NCBI GenBank assembly: GCA_030041435.1
Contig: JASHNW010000007.1
Span: 1 to 64,000 of the forward strand
Source: Acidobacteriaceae bacterium
GTDB taxonomy: Bacteria; Acidobacteriota; Terriglobia; Terriglobales; Acidobacteriaceae
Reading direction: 5' to 3'
DNA length: 64,000 nt
Shown: positions 63,545-64,000 of the stretch, in pieces
Position numbering within the stretch: position 1 is the stretch's first letter
Layout of the letters: the number at the start of each line of letters is the position of its first letter
Translations under genes and position numbers: made by a program
The notes under the pieces: generated by a model
Seen by the model: only the letters and a program-made list of their open reading frames with translations
Told to the model about the DNA's origin: nothing
Databases searched by the model: none

Positions 63545-64000
63545 CTACTTCAGCGATGAGCTGACCCAGTCGGTGATCTGGCCGGTCATGCGAAGGAGAT
63601 TCAGCTCGACTTTCATCAGAGAGAAGTTCGTGTCGAGCAGGTCTTCGTAGCGCTCGCGCTCGTCGATGTGAGCTTTCTCTGCGGCGGTGGGGGCGACGGG
63701 CTGGGCGGTCGGGGAGCCGGGGCCGCTGGTCAGCTCGGCGTCGATGGTTTTGAGTTGCTCCTGGGCCAGCTCAGATTGAATCTGGGCTACGCGCTGCTCG
63801 GCCTGGAGTTCGAGGATGGTGCGGCGCGCGAGCAGAGATTGCTCGCTGACGGTGTCGCGGGACTGATCGGCCTTAGCCTGCGCCTCGGCGGCATCCGCAG
63901 CGGACTCGCGGGCTTTGGCGCGCCGAGTCGCGTCGAAAAAGGGGAACGTCAGCTGCACTCCGAACTCCACGTTGTTGTACTGGAAGCCGTGAAAGTACTG
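63545..64000 (-). CDS. TolC-like outer-membrane efflux protein, C-terminal part
   Basis: The frame is open from base 64000 to the stop at 63545 and is cut by the window end. The visible residues begin YFHGFQYNNVEFGVQLTFPFFDAT, the strand pair and equatorial turn typical of TolC/OEP repeats, then a long coiled coil (RESAADAAEAQAKADQSRD, AQIQSELAQEQLKTIDAEL) and an end with LLDTNFSLMKVELNLLRMTG. A Pro/Ala-rich loop (GPGSPTAQPVAPTAAEK) interrupts the second coil. Such proteins form the outer channel of RND or MacAB pumps; pump genes are probably outside the window. Confidence 0.88.
   Translation of the reverse strand, partial: QYFHGFQYNNVEFGVQLTFPFFDATRRAKARESAADAAEAQAKADQSRDTVSEQSLLARRTILELQAEQRVAQIQSELAQEQLKTIDAELTSGPGSPTAQPVAPTAAEKAHIDERERYEDLLDTNFSLMKVELNLLRMTGQITDWVSSSLK

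Overview
The window reads as a chromosomal segment of a high-GC Acidobacteriota (Terriglobia-type) genome. The main pointers are an orphan MacB/FtsX-like permease of the acidobacterial duplicated type, secreted GH3 and type-B carboxylesterase genes, a TonB-C-domain fusion, dispersed palindromic repeats built on CCCTCAGGGGCTGAAGCCC and GGCACGRCTGAAGYCGTGCC, and abundant short intergenic heptad repeats. The assignment rests on gene content and style, not on a marker-gene tree.

Layout. 0-1 kb: the 3' end of a pirin gene, a 35-unit heptanucleotide array, then a brnT-brnA toxin-antitoxin pair behind BlaI-like boxes. 1-4.2 kb: korA-korB (2-oxoacid:ferredoxin oxidoreductase). 4.2-18.4 kb: housekeeping genes (secA, cutA, a phosphohexomutase, ftsB-like, murA, ribA) with a TonB-dependent receptor, a DinB-like protein and a LytS-type histidine kinase. 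18.4-24.2 kb: a secreted carbohydrate-degradation block on the minus strand (GH3 glycosidase and two type-B carboxylesterases). 24-33 kb: pyrD, a secreted alkaline-phosphatase-superfamily protein, a SpoIIE phosphatase, an exported aldo/keto reductase, a receiver protein, an Mrp-type ATPase and a thioesterase. 33-37 kb: a Lon-N-domain protein and a MoxR-type ATPase/VWA pair. 37-47 kb, minus strand: lhr and a cheA-cheW-cheY-cheB-cheR operon. 47-51 kb: a compact nucleoside salvage operon (cdd, deoA/pdp, nupC, purine nucleoside phosphorylase), facing a secreted S1/P1 nuclease that carries a C-terminal TonB-C domain. 52-64 kb: two more toxin-antitoxin pairs of PIN type, a GT2 synthase, an outer-membrane beta-barrel, the orphan permease, a c-type cytochrome, a DUF481-like porin, feoA-feoB and the C-terminal part of a TolC-like protein.

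How genes fit together. The secreted nuclease could feed the nucleoside uptake operon next to it. The esterases and GH3 look like an extracellular polysaccharide side-chain and backbone set. The che genes form a complete kinase-adaptor-methylation module with no receptor or flagellar gene nearby.

The most unusual non-genic signal is a family of short arrays, all with a 7-bp period and all reducible to one heptad, YAGSGKW. They occur at nine intergenic loci between 0.2 and 37 kb. Eight of the nine have the G-rich strand on the plus strand whatever the direction of the flanking genes. Hand counts of sample lines also suggest that GC skew changes sign near 44-46 kb. Coordinates and motif positions were counted by hand and regulatory sites are predictions.
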